The notes under the pieces were generated by a model that worked only from the letters and a program-made list of their open reading frames with translations, made no database searches and was not told where the DNA came from. A stretch of 7,019 bases of DNA from Limnohabitans sp. (GTDB lineage Bacteria; Pseudomonadota; Gammaproteobacteria; Burkholderiales; Burkholderiaceae_C), in NCBI GenBank assembly GCA_009693225.1, contig SHXP01000126.1, forward strand, positions 1 to 7,019. Reading direction: 5' to 3'. This document shows, piece after piece, positions 6,661-7,019 of this stretch. The translations under genes were made by a program, and so were the position numbers. The first letter of the stretch is position 1, and every line of letters begins with the position of its first letter.

Positions 6661-7019
6661 ATGCAAAATTCCCCTGACAAAACTTTGCCTTTATGGCAGG
6701 TATTGATATGCGGCGCCATCATTGTGTCAATGGCCATGGGCATACGCCATGGCTTCGGCCTGTGGATGCAACCCATGACACAGGACATGGGCTGGGGCCG
6801 TGAGGACTTTGCCACGGCCATCGGCGTGCAAAACATCAGCTGGGGACTGGTCGGTATTTTTTCCGGCATGCTTGCTGACCGCTTCGGCGCTTTCCGGGTC
6901 ATGGTGGTCAGCGCCCTGCTTTACACATTTGGCTTGTGGGGCATGGCCAACGCCGTCTCGCCGGCCTGGCTGGCCTTGACCGTCGGCGTCATGGTGGGTG
7001 CAGCGCAAGCCGGCACCAC
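6661..7019 (+). CDS. MFS transporter, N-terminal part (partial at right edge)
   Basis: This is a secondary transporter of the major facilitator superfamily in the inner membrane; the substrate cannot be told from this part. There are 119 complete codons and the frame is open to the edge; intact members have about 400 residues. Visible: a short cytosolic start; membrane helix 1 at about 12-28, followed by GIRHGFGLWMQPMTQDMGWG; helix 2 at about 50-68; the family's motif A as GMLADRFGAFRV (69-80) in the 2-3 loop; helix 3 at about 81-97; and the start of helix 4 at about 102. The GIRxGFGxW..P pattern resembles MFS members related to oxalate/formate or monocarboxylate transporters, but that is only an impression. 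Start: ATG at 6661 is the first in frame and leaves a normal cytosolic tail; the Shine-Dalgarno is weak. It is divergent from parE and probably unrelated to topoisomerase function. Confidence 0.88.
   Translation, partial: MQNSPDKTLPLWQVLICGAIIVSMAMGIRHGFGLWMQPMTQDMGWGREDFATAIGVQNISWGLVGIFSGMLADRFGAFRVMVVSALLYTFGLWGMANAVSPAWLALTVGVMVGAAQAGT

Noticed and set aside
1..7019. CRISPR array, tRNA/rRNA genes, or a novel defence-type system
   Set aside because: No regularly spaced repeats, tRNA-like foldings or unfamiliar gene clusters are visible. Every stretch is accounted for by known gene families or a 110-base intergenic region.

Overview
The window looks like chromosomal DNA of a GC-rich proteobacterium. 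By recognition of the ParE and ParC sequences it is most likely a betaproteobacterium of the Burkholderiales type; this is judged by eye, not searched. Nearly all of it is one leftward (minus-strand) gene string: parE, parC, an RND-efflux membrane-fusion-protein gene and an RND pump gene. A divergent, rightward MFS transporter gene begins at 6661 and runs off the right edge.

Region by region, from right to left. At 6661-7019 is the start of an MFS permease gene. At 6551-6660 is the divergent intergenic region, with a candidate promoter for the leftward string. At 4583-6550 is parE and at 2226-4577 is parC, the two subunits of topoisomerase IV. Both are intact and lie 5 bases apart. At 1101-2196 is the periplasmic adaptor (MFP) gene of an RND efflux pump, broken by a one-base frameshift near 1606-1620. 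At 148-1104 is the 5' third of the RND pump gene, overlapping the adaptor by ATGA. At 1-147 is the left end of an IS3-family insertion sequence (IS407-like by its OrfA start), including the first 24 codons of its transposase OrfA. The first three bases of the IS supply the stop codon that ends the pump reading frame just before its second membrane segment.

ParE and ParC form the chromosome-decatenating A2B2 topoisomerase IV and both keep their catalytic motifs. The two efflux genes sit head to tail behind them with tight spacing, so they were probably transcribed from the same upstream promoter. Each now carries its own inactivating lesion, so the efflux half of this string appears to be decaying while the essential topoisomerase half is kept. 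I saw no RNA genes, CRISPR arrays or previously undescribed system. The most notable points are the precisely readable IS junction, the single-base frameshift, and the coupling of topoisomerase IV genes to an efflux pump operon.
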